A DNA stretch of 64,000 bases from BP-133 sp040756995 (GTDB lineage Bacteria > Actinomycetota > Acidimicrobiia > IMCC26256 > BP-133), in NCBI GenBank assembly GCA_040756995.1, contig JBFLYK010000020.1:55223-119222 (forward strand), written 5' to 3'. Positions 6,365 to 16,800 of this stretch are shown piece after piece. The stretch's first letter is position 1. Every line of letters starts with the position of its first letter. The notes under the pieces were generated by a model. It saw only the letters and a list, made by a program, of their open reading frames with translations, did no database searches and had not been told where the DNA came from. The position numbers and the translations under genes were made by a program.

Positions 6365-8410
6365 TTATGCAGCTTCCGCATTCTGCGGAAGCTGCCGCTT
6401 CTTGGCGCGGTGGCCGGGAGGTCCGGACGGAGGGTGATCGCCCAGCTCCCGGAGGCCCCGCTCGAGGTGCCAGGGCCGCAGATCGAGGAGGGCGGGGAGT
6501 TCACCGCCGTAGACCAGCAGCGCTTTGCCCTTCGGCATCCGGCGGATCACGTCCATGGTCAGCGCCGGCCGCAGCTCGGTCCGCTCGCTCATGCTCCGGC
6601 GCCCGGCCGAGACGTCGGTGGACCACGTCCGCTCGACGTACTCGACGTCGCCGACCAGCTCGGAGATCATCTCCAGCGTCTCCGGATCGGAGATCTCCCG
6701 GCCGAAGATCTTGGCCCGGTGGTTGTTCAGCACCGTGGACGCCCGCCGGTCGTAGATCGAGCGGATCTGGGCGAGGTCCTGCCAGACCGTCACCAGGCTG
6801 ATCCCGTGGCTCCGGGCGGTCGCCGCGTAGGCGGGGAGGTCGTGAAGCGGCGCGACGTTGCCCGCCTCCTCCAGGAGTACGAGGCAGGGAACCGGAAGCG
6901 TCCCGCCGTTGGCGTTGGCCGTCTCGTAGGCCCGCCGGATGGCCTGCTGGACCATGATGGTGAAGATGGGCCGGAGCCGGTCCTGCTCGAAGGAGGGGGC
7001 CGCCACGTAGATCGTGTTCGGGCCCGACAGCCACCGGTCGAGGTCGATGTCGCACGAGGCGGTGGCCGCCGCCACCGTCGGGTCGGCGTAGTAGGTGAGG
7101 ACGTTCTGGACGGTGGCGTAGACACTGCCCCGGAGGCGCTCCTCCTGCATCCACAGCGCCTCGATCGAGATGAGAGGGTCGAGTTCGCCCGACTCCCGGG
7201 CCTCGGCCGTCACCCGGGCCTCGATGGCCTGGCGGACCTTCGCCTCCACCTCGGCGGCCACCCGCTGGTCGTACTGCTCCTGCATCTCGATGGGCCAGGC
7301 GCTGACCGGCTGGTCGGCAAGCTGCGCCCTCCGTCCCGGGTCGGCCCGCAGCACGTGGCGGAGCGACTCGAGGATCTGGACCCGGATCCGGGGCTCGATC
7401 TGGCGCCGCAGCTCGTCGCCGTCGATCCCGGCGATCGCCTCCTCGACGGCGGCCAACACGCCGGCGTCGCGGCACAGGGCGGTGCGCACCGCCTCCTGCT
7501 CCTGCCGGTCGAGCCAGCGCCCCACGTCCCGCATGGTGCGCCCCGACAGCGCAGCGGCATGGAGATGCGGGCCGAGCGCCTTGCAGGCCTGGTTGTACCA
7601 GTAGTCCCGGTCGGTCACCGTGTCCTGGCTCGGCTTGGCCGCCTCGCAGAGCGCCTCGGCCATGCGGATGGCGCCGCCCCAGTCGCCGCAGGCCGACAGG
7701 GGCGACCAGGTCGACCCGAGGCCCTTCGTGATCCCGCTGGGATCGAACACCCACGCCTTCCCCACGCTGCTGCGGTGCCGCAACGTCGTCCGGATCAGGT
7801 CGGTCTTCACCGACGTGCAGATCACCGGGCCGTCCCACTCCAGGATTGCCGGGACCGCGAACCCGACCGTCTTCCCGCACCCGGTGGGCCCGATCACGGC
7901 AAGGCTCACCTGTGATTCCGTGGCAATCAGGTGCCCATCGATCCTCCCGAGGGTGAGGCGACCCGGCGTCGGCTGCCGTACGCGGAGGGCCCGCAGTTCC
8001 CGGGCCGTCGCGAGCCCGGCGTGGGGTTCCACCCCGAAGGCGTGATGGGCGCGCCTGAAGGAGTGCAGACGCCGCGCCACAAGGATCACGACGGCGATCA
8101 GGGTGGCGATCAGGAGCGCCAGGCAAGCCCAGTACGGCACGGGCCCAGGGAGAGCCGCTGCCGCTTGCGGTGGCCATGCTTCCCTCGGGTTGCCGGCGTG
8201 GGACCAGAGACGGACGAGCGCCACACCGGCATCCGCCAGCCCGACACGGAGTGGTGGGCGACCGGCGACGAGAGTCGCGACCTGGGCGGCGCCAAGGTGA
8301 ACGGCACTCAGGATGACGACGGTCGCCACGCAGCACAAGCCCAGAGTCTCCTTGGACGGACCGCTTGACGGGCCCTCCGTGGTCCTCCACGACGCGCTTC
8401 CTCGGCCCAC
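6365..8410 (-). CDS. VirD4/TraG-type conjugative coupling ATPase
   Basis: A 681-aa protein starting at GTG 8410 behind a GAGGAGG ribosome site. Two N-terminal membrane segments (about 22-48 and 92-112) are followed by a cytosolic RecA-like motor with Walker A GPTGCGKT (174-181) and Walker B LVLLEEAGN (about 510). The conserved late segments SLVTVWQDLAQIRSIY and IFGREISDPETLEMIS are typical of the TraG/VirD4 family. Such proteins bring the relaxase-DNA complex to a type IV secretion channel. No relaxase or VirB-type channel genes are in the window, so they must lie to the left or the gene is a remnant. Its promoter carries a motif shared with two other sites in the element. Confidence 0.88.
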   Translation of the reverse strand: MGRGSASWRTTEGPSSGPSKETLGLCCVATVVILSAVHLGAAQVATLVAGRPPLRVGLADAGVALVRLWSHAGNPREAWPPQAAAALPGPVPYWACLALLIATLIAVVILVARRLHSFRRAHHAFGVEPHAGLATARELRALRVRQPTPGRLTLGRIDGHLIATESQVSLAVIGPTGCGKTVGFAVPAILEWDGPVICTSVKTDLIRTTLRHRSSVGKAWVFDPSGITKGLGSTWSPLSACGDWGGAIRMAEALCEAAKPSQDTVTDRDYWYNQACKALGPHLHAAALSGRTMRDVGRWLDRQEQEAVRTALCRDAGVLAAVEEAIAGIDGDELRRQIEPRIRVQILESLRHVLRADPGRRAQLADQPVSAWPIEMQEQYDQRVAAEVEAKVRQAIEARVTAEARESGELDPLISIEALWMQEERLRGSVYATVQNVLTYYADPTVAAATASCDIDLDRWLSGPNTIYVAAPSFEQDRLRPIFTIMVQQAIRRAYETANANGGTLPVPCLVLLEEAGNVAPLHDLPAYAATARSHGISLVTVWQDLAQIRSIYDRRASTVLNNHRAKIFGREISDPETLEMISELVGDVEYVERTWSTDVSAGRRSMSERTELRPALTMDVIRRMPKGKALLVYGGELPALLDLRPWHLERGLRELGDHPPSGPPGHRAKKRQLPQNAEAA
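6369..6395 (-). terminator. Hairpin across the end of the coupling-protein gene
   Basis: GCAGCTTCCGC and GCGGAAGCTGC form a perfect 11-bp stem around a 5-nt loop, covering the last codons of the coupling-protein gene just before its stop at 6365-6367. The plus-strand operon ends at 6350, so the hairpin lies between convergent genes. There is no clear T-run, so termination is only likely. Confidence 0.5.
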
Positions 8411-8754
8411 GGATCCTCCTCGAGTAGCTTCAACACGCTTGTCTACGCTAAACTACTATAATATACTTCTCACTTGTTCGTCCGGCGCCCGTGCGAGCGG
8501 CAGGAATCACTCCTTGATGCCCAAAGCAGGTGAGCGACGATGCCTGGTGAGCCACCGCTACGTCCCCTGCTGGACATCCATCGAAGGCCGCCCCGAGACA
8601 CTTCGCGTCGCCCACATCGGCCTCAAGGAGTCGTGCGAAAGATCGCCACGCAAGGGAACTCTCGTGCCGTACGAGGATCGGTTCGGTGGGTGGGCATTGC
8701 GCCGCACTGCCAAAGGGCGTCAACGGACGCGGCGCAGTTGACGAACTGTCGCCG
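8411..8754. other. Gene-poor gap with the coupling-protein promoter
   Basis: The part next to 8410 (8430-8475) is the most AT-rich stretch in the area and holds the promoter motif described at 8443-8456. The rest contains an open frame at 8517-8741 (74 codons, plus strand) with mixed codon use and a plausible but unrecognised product ending DRFGGWALRRTAKGRQ. I regard it as a possible remnant rather than a supported gene. Confidence 0.4.
8443..8456 (-). promoter_or_regulatory. Promoter motif CTAC-N2-TAAACTAC before the coupling-protein gene
   Basis: CTACGCTAAACTAC on the plus strand; two CTAC boxes lie 10 bp apart, one helical turn. A near-identical element (CTACTTTAAACTAC) is at 37212-37225, and a looser copy lies at 36215. 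Read on the minus strand, TATTATAGT immediately precedes GTAGTTTAGCGTAG and makes a good -10 region, with the gene start about 35 bp downstream. The box would thus overlap the transcription start, as expected for a repressor site. Confidence 0.55.
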
Positions 8755-10887
8755 TCAGGCAGTCTGGACCGTTCGGATCAGCGGGCTCGGTGGGCCTGAA
8801 CCTGTGACAACGAGTTCGTCCCGGGCTCGAGTGCACGCGACGTAGAGCAAGCAGCGTTCGCGCTGCAGGTCGAGGTCGTGTTGGGTGGGGTCGACCTGCA
8901 CTGCCGTGACGGCCACGGGCAACGGGATCGTGTCGGCGTTGACGGCGACGACGGCGAGCCGTGCAAACTCGAGGCCTTTGGCGGAGTGCATCGTCGCGAC
9001 GCGCACGGACGGCTTCTTCGGCTCAGATCCGACATCCGCCCAGTCGACGCCGGCTTCACCGAGGGCGTCCTGGACAGGCTTGAGATGCCGCCGGGTGCGG
9101 GCGGTCACGCCGATGGCCGAGGGGTTGACGCCGTCCTTTATCCAGTCGCGGATCTGCTCGGCGACGTAGCCCGCTTCCTCCGCTGGGGTCGTGAAACGGA
9201 CCAGAGTAGGGGGTGGGCCGTCGAAGGCGGAGCGGTAGCCGGTCTGAGGTTCGGCTTCCCCATCAAGATCGTCGATCACCTCGCCGGTGATGATAGGCAG
9301 GGCCCAAGAGAGGATCTGCTGGCTGGTGCGGTAGTTGATCTTGAGGCGCCGCGACCGGCCCCGGGTTTCGATCCCCAAGCCGGAGAGGCTCACCCGGTAG
9401 TCGTAGATCCGCTGGTGAGCGTCGCCGACGATGAAGAGGTCGTTCGGACCGGGCGGGACCGCGGCCCGCAGGAGGCGCCACTGGGCGGGGTGAAGGTCCT
9501 GGGCTTCGTCGATGACCGCGTGGGCGAACGGCGGGGTGGACCGGGCAGCGAGGGTCTCGGCCGCGAGGTCGGCGAACTGGAGGAAGGTCGCCTGGCCTCG
9601 GCGGACGAGGTCAGCGGTGAGGTGCTCGACCGCGCTCCAGACGGTCTTGCGGGCCGTCCGGGTGAGGCGGCTCCCACGGTTGGGCCGGGGGGTCTGGGCG
9701 TACTCGGGGAGGGTGTGGATGCGGCGGGCAAGGATGATCTGTTCCCATTCGGCGATGAGGAAGCGGCCGTCGAGGCCGTGTTCGTCGAGACCGGCCATGG
9801 TGGCGGCGGACTCGGCGAGCTCCCGCAGGTCGTCTTCGGCGACGGGCCGCAGTCTGGCGCCGCCGGCGGCGGTGAGGGTCTGGTGGGCGAGGGCGTCGAC
9901 GGTGCCGACGTGGAGACGGCGGTGTTCGTCGGGGGTGCAAAACGTCCGCAGGGTGCGTTCGAGGTTCTCGGCCAGGCTCTTGGTGTAGGTGGCGACGAGG
10001 ACCCGGCTGGTGGTGTCTCTCCGTCCGGCGAGTTCGCGGGCGAGGTGGCGGGCGCGGTGGATGGCGACGATGGTCTTGCCGGTGCCTGCGCCGCCGGTGA
10101 CTCTGACGGGGCCGTTGTAGACGGGTTTGTAGGCGAGGTCCCGTTGGGTGGGATGCAGGAAGGTCCGCCACGCTTCGAAGTCTCCTGAGAGCAGGTCCAA
10201 GAGTTCGGTGTCGTTGGTGGTAACGACGAAGCCTGACTTGCTGGCCGCCCGGTCGAGGGCGGTGTCGATGTCCTCCGGGTCGACGGGGGTGTCCTTGACC
10301 TGGTAGTCGGCTTGCAGGGCGGCCCAGATCTCGTCGGTGGACTTGCCTTCAGCGAGGAGCAAGACGGCGTCGGCTTGGGCGTCGGGGAGGTAGTGCGCCA
10401 CGGCGTACAGCTCGTCCTCGCTGGTGAGCCGGCGGAGGACGGGGATGAGGGCTTCGTCGATACCGACGGTGGTGAAGTCCCGGTCGCGTCGCTCGGCGAA
10501 GAGACCTGGCACTTCCTCGGGGGCGGTGGCGGTGACGGCATCGACGTGGTCGGCGACGGTGGGGACGTCGAGAACTTCGACGATCCCGGTGACGGGGTTG
10601 ACGCCGAAGCGTTGCCGGATGGCCCAGACGTTGGCGTCGTCGTGGGCCATGACCCGCAGCAGGGCGTAGCGCCCTTCGCCGAGGCGGACGACGACTCCTC
10701 GCCAGAACTGGTCGATCCGCACCGTCCGGATGCGGTCGTCAACGGCCTTTGTGAGCTTCTCCAGGTGGACACCGGTGTGGGTTGCGTCTTCGAACTTGTC
10801 GGGCAGTTCCCGGACCTTCTGGCGGACGGGCGGCTGAAGGCCGGCGAAGTCATCGAGGAACTGTTTGGCGAAGACGAGGGTGGCCAC
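8755..10887 (-). CDS. UvrD/Rep-type helicase with RelE-like N-terminus
   Basis: A 710-aa protein starting at GTG 10887, which shares one base with the stop of the upstream helicase gene. Residues 1 to about 105 resemble the RelE/ParE fold (FLDDFAGLQPPVRQKV, HLEKLTKAVDDRIRTVRI, RYALLRVMAHDDANVWA). A superfamily-1 helicase follows: Walker A GGAGTGKT (about 266-273), VIDEAQDL (about 460), INYRTSQQ, TMHSAKGLEF and LYVACTRARDELVV. It is the fourth gene of the methylase-helicase operon. It probably unwinds DNA or acts on intermediates during defence. Whether the RelE-like part is an active RNase or a structural cap is unknown. Confidence 0.85.
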   Translation of the reverse strand: MATLVFAKQFLDDFAGLQPPVRQKVRELPDKFEDATHTGVHLEKLTKAVDDRIRTVRIDQFWRGVVVRLGEGRYALLRVMAHDDANVWAIRQRFGVNPVTGIVEVLDVPTVADHVDAVTATAPEEVPGLFAERRDRDFTTVGIDEALIPVLRRLTSEDELYAVAHYLPDAQADAVLLLAEGKSTDEIWAALQADYQVKDTPVDPEDIDTALDRAASKSGFVVTTNDTELLDLLSGDFEAWRTFLHPTQRDLAYKPVYNGPVRVTGGAGTGKTIVAIHRARHLARELAGRRDTTSRVLVATYTKSLAENLERTLRTFCTPDEHRRLHVGTVDALAHQTLTAAGGARLRPVAEDDLRELAESAATMAGLDEHGLDGRFLIAEWEQIILARRIHTLPEYAQTPRPNRGSRLTRTARKTVWSAVEHLTADLVRRGQATFLQFADLAAETLAARSTPPFAHAVIDEAQDLHPAQWRLLRAAVPPGPNDLFIVGDAHQRIYDYRVSLSGLGIETRGRSRRLKINYRTSQQILSWALPIITGEVIDDLDGEAEPQTGYRSAFDGPPPTLVRFTTPAEEAGYVAEQIRDWIKDGVNPSAIGVTARTRRHLKPVQDALGEAGVDWADVGSEPKKPSVRVATMHSAKGLEFARLAVVAVNADTIPLPVAVTAVQVDPTQHDLDLQRERCLLYVACTRARDELVVTGSGPPSPLIRTVQTA

Positions 10888-13800
10888 TACGGGTGCGCTC
10901 CTTCATCGAGGGCGGCGAGGAGGTCGGCGGGCTCCCACAGGTCGGGGGTTCGGACGGCCCAGCCGGTCAGGGCGCCGGGCTGGGTCGCGCCGGTCGGCAG
11001 GATGCCGACCTTGCGGGCGGGCCAGGCGACTTCGAGGACGGTGCCGTCCGGGTCGCCGGGTTCGTAGCCGACAACCAGGTCGGTGTATCCGTGGGCGAGC
11101 GCCGCCTCGGCTAGGGCTCGGGCGGCGTCGTCGTAGCAGTCGTCGAGCTCGGCGGCGGCCGGCCCGCCCGGTGGTTGCGGTGTCGGCGGCGCCGCCGGTG
11201 TCGCGGTGAGCGCCGGTGTTTCTTCGGGGCTCCACGTCCTGGTGGTGATGAGGATGGCGGCGTCGCCGAGGAACTGGAGGAGGTTCCCCAGATGGGTCCA
11301 GTCTTCCCAGCGATCTCGATCGGGATCGCGGGTGGTATCGAGTGATGCCACGCCGGTGACGGTCGGGACGGCGGGGTCCTTGTCGAGGAGGGTGGCGACG
11401 ACGAGCCCGCCGGTGGTTTCCCAGGTGATCGTGTCGATGCCGGTCGGCGTGGCGGACGGCTCCGGTTGTCCGCCTCGGGCCAGGCGGTCGATGGTGGCCC
11501 GCCGGTCGCCGACGGGGACGTGGGTGCCGGAGGGGCCGGGGGCGAGCGTCAGGGCGGTGACCAGGTGCTGCCAGGTGAGCGGGTCGGGGTGCCGGAGGTG
11601 GGAGACGAGTTGGCCGAACGCTCCCTGGGTGAGCGCGCCGAACGCGGGGTGGTCCGAGCCGTGGAGTTGCCTGGCTCCGGTGCGGGCGGCGCTGCGGATG
11701 GCGTTGCCGACCGGCGTGACCGGCCCGACGGTGCTGTGCTGGTTGGCGGCGTGGAGGGCGGCTTTGATGTCGGCCCAGGTGAGAGCCCAGACGACCGTAC
11801 CCCCGGCCCGGAGTGAGGCGGGCCGCTGGGCGTCGAGGTCGACTTGGTCGGGGACGGACCCGTGGAACTCCCATCCGTCGAGGTAGATCGCCACCGGTGC
11901 CGTCCCGGGGCTGTCGACGCGGGTGGCGTAGAAGTCGGGTCGGGTGTGGTGGGCGGCCAGGTTGACCTGCTCGCGCAGCTCCCAGTGGGGCCCGTCCTGG
12001 AAGCGGACGTCGAAGCGGGTGAGGCGGGAGTCATCGGGGTCGGGCCGGGCGGTGAGGCGGGCGGCGCCGCTCTCTGCCCATCGGTGCAGGAGCGCTTTGA
12101 ACATCCGCTCGAGTTCCGATTGGACGACAGGAGCGAGGTTGATGCCGGTGATCGTCCCGCTTTCGGGCTTGTGGAGGCCCCAGTTGGTAAGGATCTCGTC
12201 GAGGATGGCGAGTGCCACCGCTCGTGATACCAGGGGGATCTCGTGGCGGGCCACGGCGGTGTAGAGGCACTTGTGGCAGCCGGCCTTGCCCCTGGTCTGG
12301 CATTCGCAGGTGGAGATGAGCTCGACCGCCCGTCCGAGGATCCCGCGGAGCCGTTCGGGGTCAGCGAGGCGGGGCAGGTATCCGGTGCCGCCGGGGACGG
12401 TGTCGTGGATGACCACGAAGCGGTTGCAGGCGGCGTCGGCCGGGCCTCCGGGGGCGGGGAATTCGGAGCGGATGACCCGCAGGTGGGACGGGTCTCCGCC
12501 GAAGGAGTCGCGCAGTCCCAGCATCAGCGCGGCTTTGAACGAGGTGACCCGCTCGGCGGCTTCGAATTCGGCGACGGGCAGGAGCACGCGGACGGCCTCG
12601 GTGACGAGTTCGTGGGAGAGGGCGAGGGTGTCCCACTGGGGCGCCCGGGCCCCAGAGCGGACTTTGCACCAGCCTCGGTGGTGGTTGGGGTCGTCGGGTT
12701 CGTTGAACTGGCCTCGTACCCCCCGCACGCCGCCGCAGTGGCGACAGACGGTGAACAGCGAGGCTTGCAGGTCGTTCCCGGCGATGCGCAGATGCCGGGC
12801 CTGGGCGGCCTGTGAGGCGTGGAGCCCGAGGTTGAGGTGGCGGATGGTGGCGGCCCGGGCGGATTCGATGCCGAAGACGACGCTGGTGTGGAGCCACGCC
12901 GCAGTGATGTCTTCGGGGGCGACGTCGACGGTGGTGAGCACTTCGTGGAAGACCCGGTCGCGGTCTTCACTATCGTCGCCGACCCGAGCGGTGAGTTCCC
13001 GCTCCGTGGACGACACGACCCGCATGGGCAGGACAGTGAGCACTGCGCCCTGGTCGGCGACGCCGGCCGACCCGCACCGAGGGCATGCAGCCTGCTGGGC
13101 GGAGGCGTCGGTGGTCGCCCACGAACAGGAGGGGCAGAGCCGCCAGGCGGCGTGCGCGGGTTCGTTCTCGGTACCGTTGTCGACGGCGTCGATGCGGACC
13201 CGGTGGGCGTCGACGTAGAAGTAGTGGCCGGGAGCGAGCTCACGGATGGCGACGGCGGCCGGCCGCGTGTATTCGGCTTGGGTGGCGCTGAACCGGGCCG
13301 AGCCGGAGGCGGCTGGGTCATGGTCGTCGTTGGGACGCCATAGGCTCACCTGGAGGGCGACGGTGTCGTCGAAGAGGGTGTAGTTGGGGGTCAGTCCGAG
13401 GGCTTCGAGGGCGTTGAGGGTGGGTTCCCGGCGGGCTTCGTTGATCTTCCAGGCGACGTAACGGAGTTCGGCCAGCACCCGTCCGAGCGCTTCTTCGTCT
13501 TCGGAGGTGGGGTTGGCGATGGCGGCGAGGGGCTGTTCGCGTTCCCGGAGCCGGCTCCGCTGGTTGGTCAGCAGCTTGATCTGGGCGAGCCACCGTTCGA
13601 GGATCCGTTCGACGTGGGTGCGCATGTCGGTGGCGGCCCACATGGCGAGCCGGGCGGCGACGGCCGGGTCGAGGTGGGCGCCGAAGAGGCGAACGAAGCG
13701 GCTCACCATCTCCGGTTGCCGTCCCGCCTCGAGGATTTCGTGCAGCCAGCCTCCTGGCTGAAGCCCAGCCGGGGCGGCGGCCTGACCGATGGTGTTAGGC

Positions 13801-16800
13801 ATCGTGGGCGCGGTCGGGATCAGCCCCGCGGTGCCTTCGGCGGCCCGGTCGATGAGGAAGGCGAGGTACTGGCGGCGGAGGATCTCGATGGCGTCGAGGT
13901 AACAGTTCGGCGCCGGGATCTCCCCGGCGATCATCAGCTCGGGATCGTGGAGGTAGTACAGGCTGCGAGGGTCGCCTTCGGCGAAGGTGGTGATGAAGGC
14001 GTTGCCGGTGCGCCGACCCGCCCGGCCGACCCGCTGGATGTAGTTCGTCTGGGTGGGGGGCACGGTGGTGAGCATGACGGCGGAGAGGTCGCCGATGTCG
14101 ATCCCCATCTCAAGGGTGGGGGTGGCGGTGAGGAGGTTCGGGGCGTCCGGCCGGCCTCCGTCCTTGAAGCCGCTCTCGACCCGTTCGCGCTGCTGGCGGG
14201 TGAGCAGCCCGGTGTGTTCGGCAGCGACGACCCGCCGGATCCGCCCCGCCCGGTACAGCCGCCGGTAGTAGTTGGCGCCGATCGGGGTGGAGATGGTGTA
14301 CCGCCCCGGGCAGCGGAGCCGCAGGCACGGCCGGCCGACCCACCGTTCAACGCGTTCGGGTGCCGCGTAATGGCGGTGGGCGCACAGGTCGCAGCGGACT
14401 TCCGTGGGTGGGAAGCCCCTGTCGTTGGCAGGGACGTCGACGAACTCGACCCGTTGCGGTGGCAACCCCCAGGCTGCCCCTTTGCCGGACGGGCGGGTGT
14501 CGACGATGCCGGCATCGACGAAGGCGTGGAGGAGGTCCCGGACGCACCGCTCCGCGGCGGACCCGTCCACTCCAAGTGCCTTCTTCGTCCACTGCGCGAT
14601 CCAGGTCTGGGCCCCGCCGATGGCGTCGAACTCCTCGGAGGCGACCGACGTGAGGAAGGCTGGGGCGGAGATGCCTTTGGGGAACTTCGGGGCGAGCCGG
14701 TCTCCGCCACCCCAGATCCACCAGCGTTTGCCGCCGTCGGTGACATAGCGGTCCAAGAAGGGATGGAAGATGCCGCCTCGGAGGCGGAGACGGGCGAGGA
14801 TACCGTCCGCCCAGGCAGTGATCATGTCGGGCTCGGTGACGAGCGTGCCGGCGTTGGCCTGCACCGCCTCGATGGCAAAGGCGATGACCCTGGCCCATTC
14901 CTCCTCGGTGACGATCACTTCGGCTGCTGCCGTTCCCGTCGTCTCCAGGGTTCGCCCGAACCGGGACCGCAGCCCGGCTTCGAGGGCGGCTTCGAACGTG
15001 AGGCGTTGGGCGAGCCCGGCGCGGGCTTCGTTCGCGGCGGTGGTGCCAGGTGACTGCCACGCGGCACCAAGGCGCTGTTCCCAGAGCAGGTCGGCGGGGA
15101 TCAGCGAGAAGAGGGCGTCTTCGGGTCGCTCCTCGGCGTCGGCTTGAGCAAGGACCACTTCAGCCACGTCCGGGAGCGCCACCCGCCCTTTGGCCTGCAG
15201 GGCGCGAGACATTGTGGCCCGGAGGTTGAACCGGTGCGTCCGACCGGAGAAGAACGCAGCGCGGTGAGAGGCGTCCTGCACCGAGTCGGTGAACGCCAGA
15301 AGCTTCCGTTCGTCGGTGGCGACGTGGGGCGAGCCGAACATCTGGGTGATCCCCACCGCCGCCAGGGTGGTGACCCGGGAGCCCAGGAAGCGGATGGCGT
15401 CGCGGGTTCCGCAGGACGGGCACTGCTGCCGTTTCGCTGCCTCGTCGCGGGCCGTTTCCCCCCGGTCGTCGCCGGTCATCCCGCCAACCAGGACCGGGAT
15501 CCGCCCGCCGGTGTCGGCGGCGTGGACCTGGCCGCTTGTGGAGTCGAGCCACAACACGTCGGGTTCGTCGGGGTGGGCGCGCACCATGGTCCGGGTGCGG
15601 GACCGGGCCCGCACCGAGACGGTGTACGGGTCGGTTTCCCCCTCGTGGACGAGCCGTTCGATCGCCGCGTCGCCCTGACCGACGGCCTTATTGGCGATCC
15701 CCATCCACCCGGAACGCCCGCAGGACGTGCAGTACACGGCCGGCATCTCGAGCACCGCGTCGACGTCGATGGCCGCTGGGGAGTCCGCCCAGCGGAACCT
15801 GGGCGCGTCGGATACCGACCGCAGGAGCCGGGTCACCTCGCGGATCCAGACCTGAACTTCCACGGAGAACAACGGCCTCTCTCCCCCGCTACCCGTCCGG
15901 CCCCGGGCGTGGGAGACAAGCGCCACGAACCGCTCCAAGGCCTCCGCGACCGCGTCGGGGTGGCGGGCCAGCGCCGCGCCCCACGCCGGGACCTGCTGGG
16001 CGACGCCGGCCACCGCGTCCCGCCAGGCGCGGGGACGGTCGGACGCCACCCGCAGCAGGCTGGCGGTGAGGTGGTGTCGGACCAGGCGATCTCCCACGTC
16101 CTGGGCGTCGTCGAAGAACACCCCCGTGAACGCCTCCGCCAAGGCGTCGAGGTCCCGGGCGTCGAGGGCGGCGACAGCTTCTGGTTCCGGTGTGGGCATC
16201 GAGAAGTCGATGTCGGAGCACACTTCGGCGACGGTGCGGCGCTGCTCCCCCACGATGGACGCGGCGTCGAACCGGGTGCCGAACACGCGGGTGGCGAAGC
16301 CGCACATGTCCGCCGCCGCCGAGGCGGCCGACCCCAGCGTGGCCGAAGTGCCCACACATCCGATCCCCGCCAGCGGCGACGCCGCGGTCATGGTGCCGAG
16401 ACGGTGCCCGAGACGGCGCAGGAGCATGGCGACGTCGGTGCCCTGCGCTCCGTCATAGCTGTGGAACTCGTCCAGGACCAGGTACGCCAAGGGCTGATCC
16501 CAGCCGGCCTCGGCTCCCGCTGGCTTCATGTTGGCTGCCCACAGCCGCAGACGCGAGGCGTTGGTGAGGAGCCGGTCCAGCATCTTGTAGTTGGTGAGGA
16601 GGATGTCGGGCGGGTCTTCCATGAGCGCCTGGGGATCCGAGACCAGGTGGGTGGCGTCCATGTCCCGCCGGTTGGTGACCGACCCGTCGTCGCCGATCCA
16701 CACCCCGCCCCGCACGCCGACGGCGGCGACGGTGGGGTCGGCGAGCATGGCGGCAATGCGCCGTTCCTGGTCGGTCACCAGGGCGTTCATCGGGTACAGG

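Noticed and set aside
6365..8410. Complete conjugation system in the window
   Set aside because: Only the coupling protein is present; no relaxase or VirB4-like ATPase was recognised, so a full element cannot be claimed from this window.
8878..10188. Long plus-strand frame opposite the UvrD gene
   Set aside because: It is the high-GC antisense shadow of a gene with complete helicase motifs; the product is low-complexity Gly/Asp/Val.
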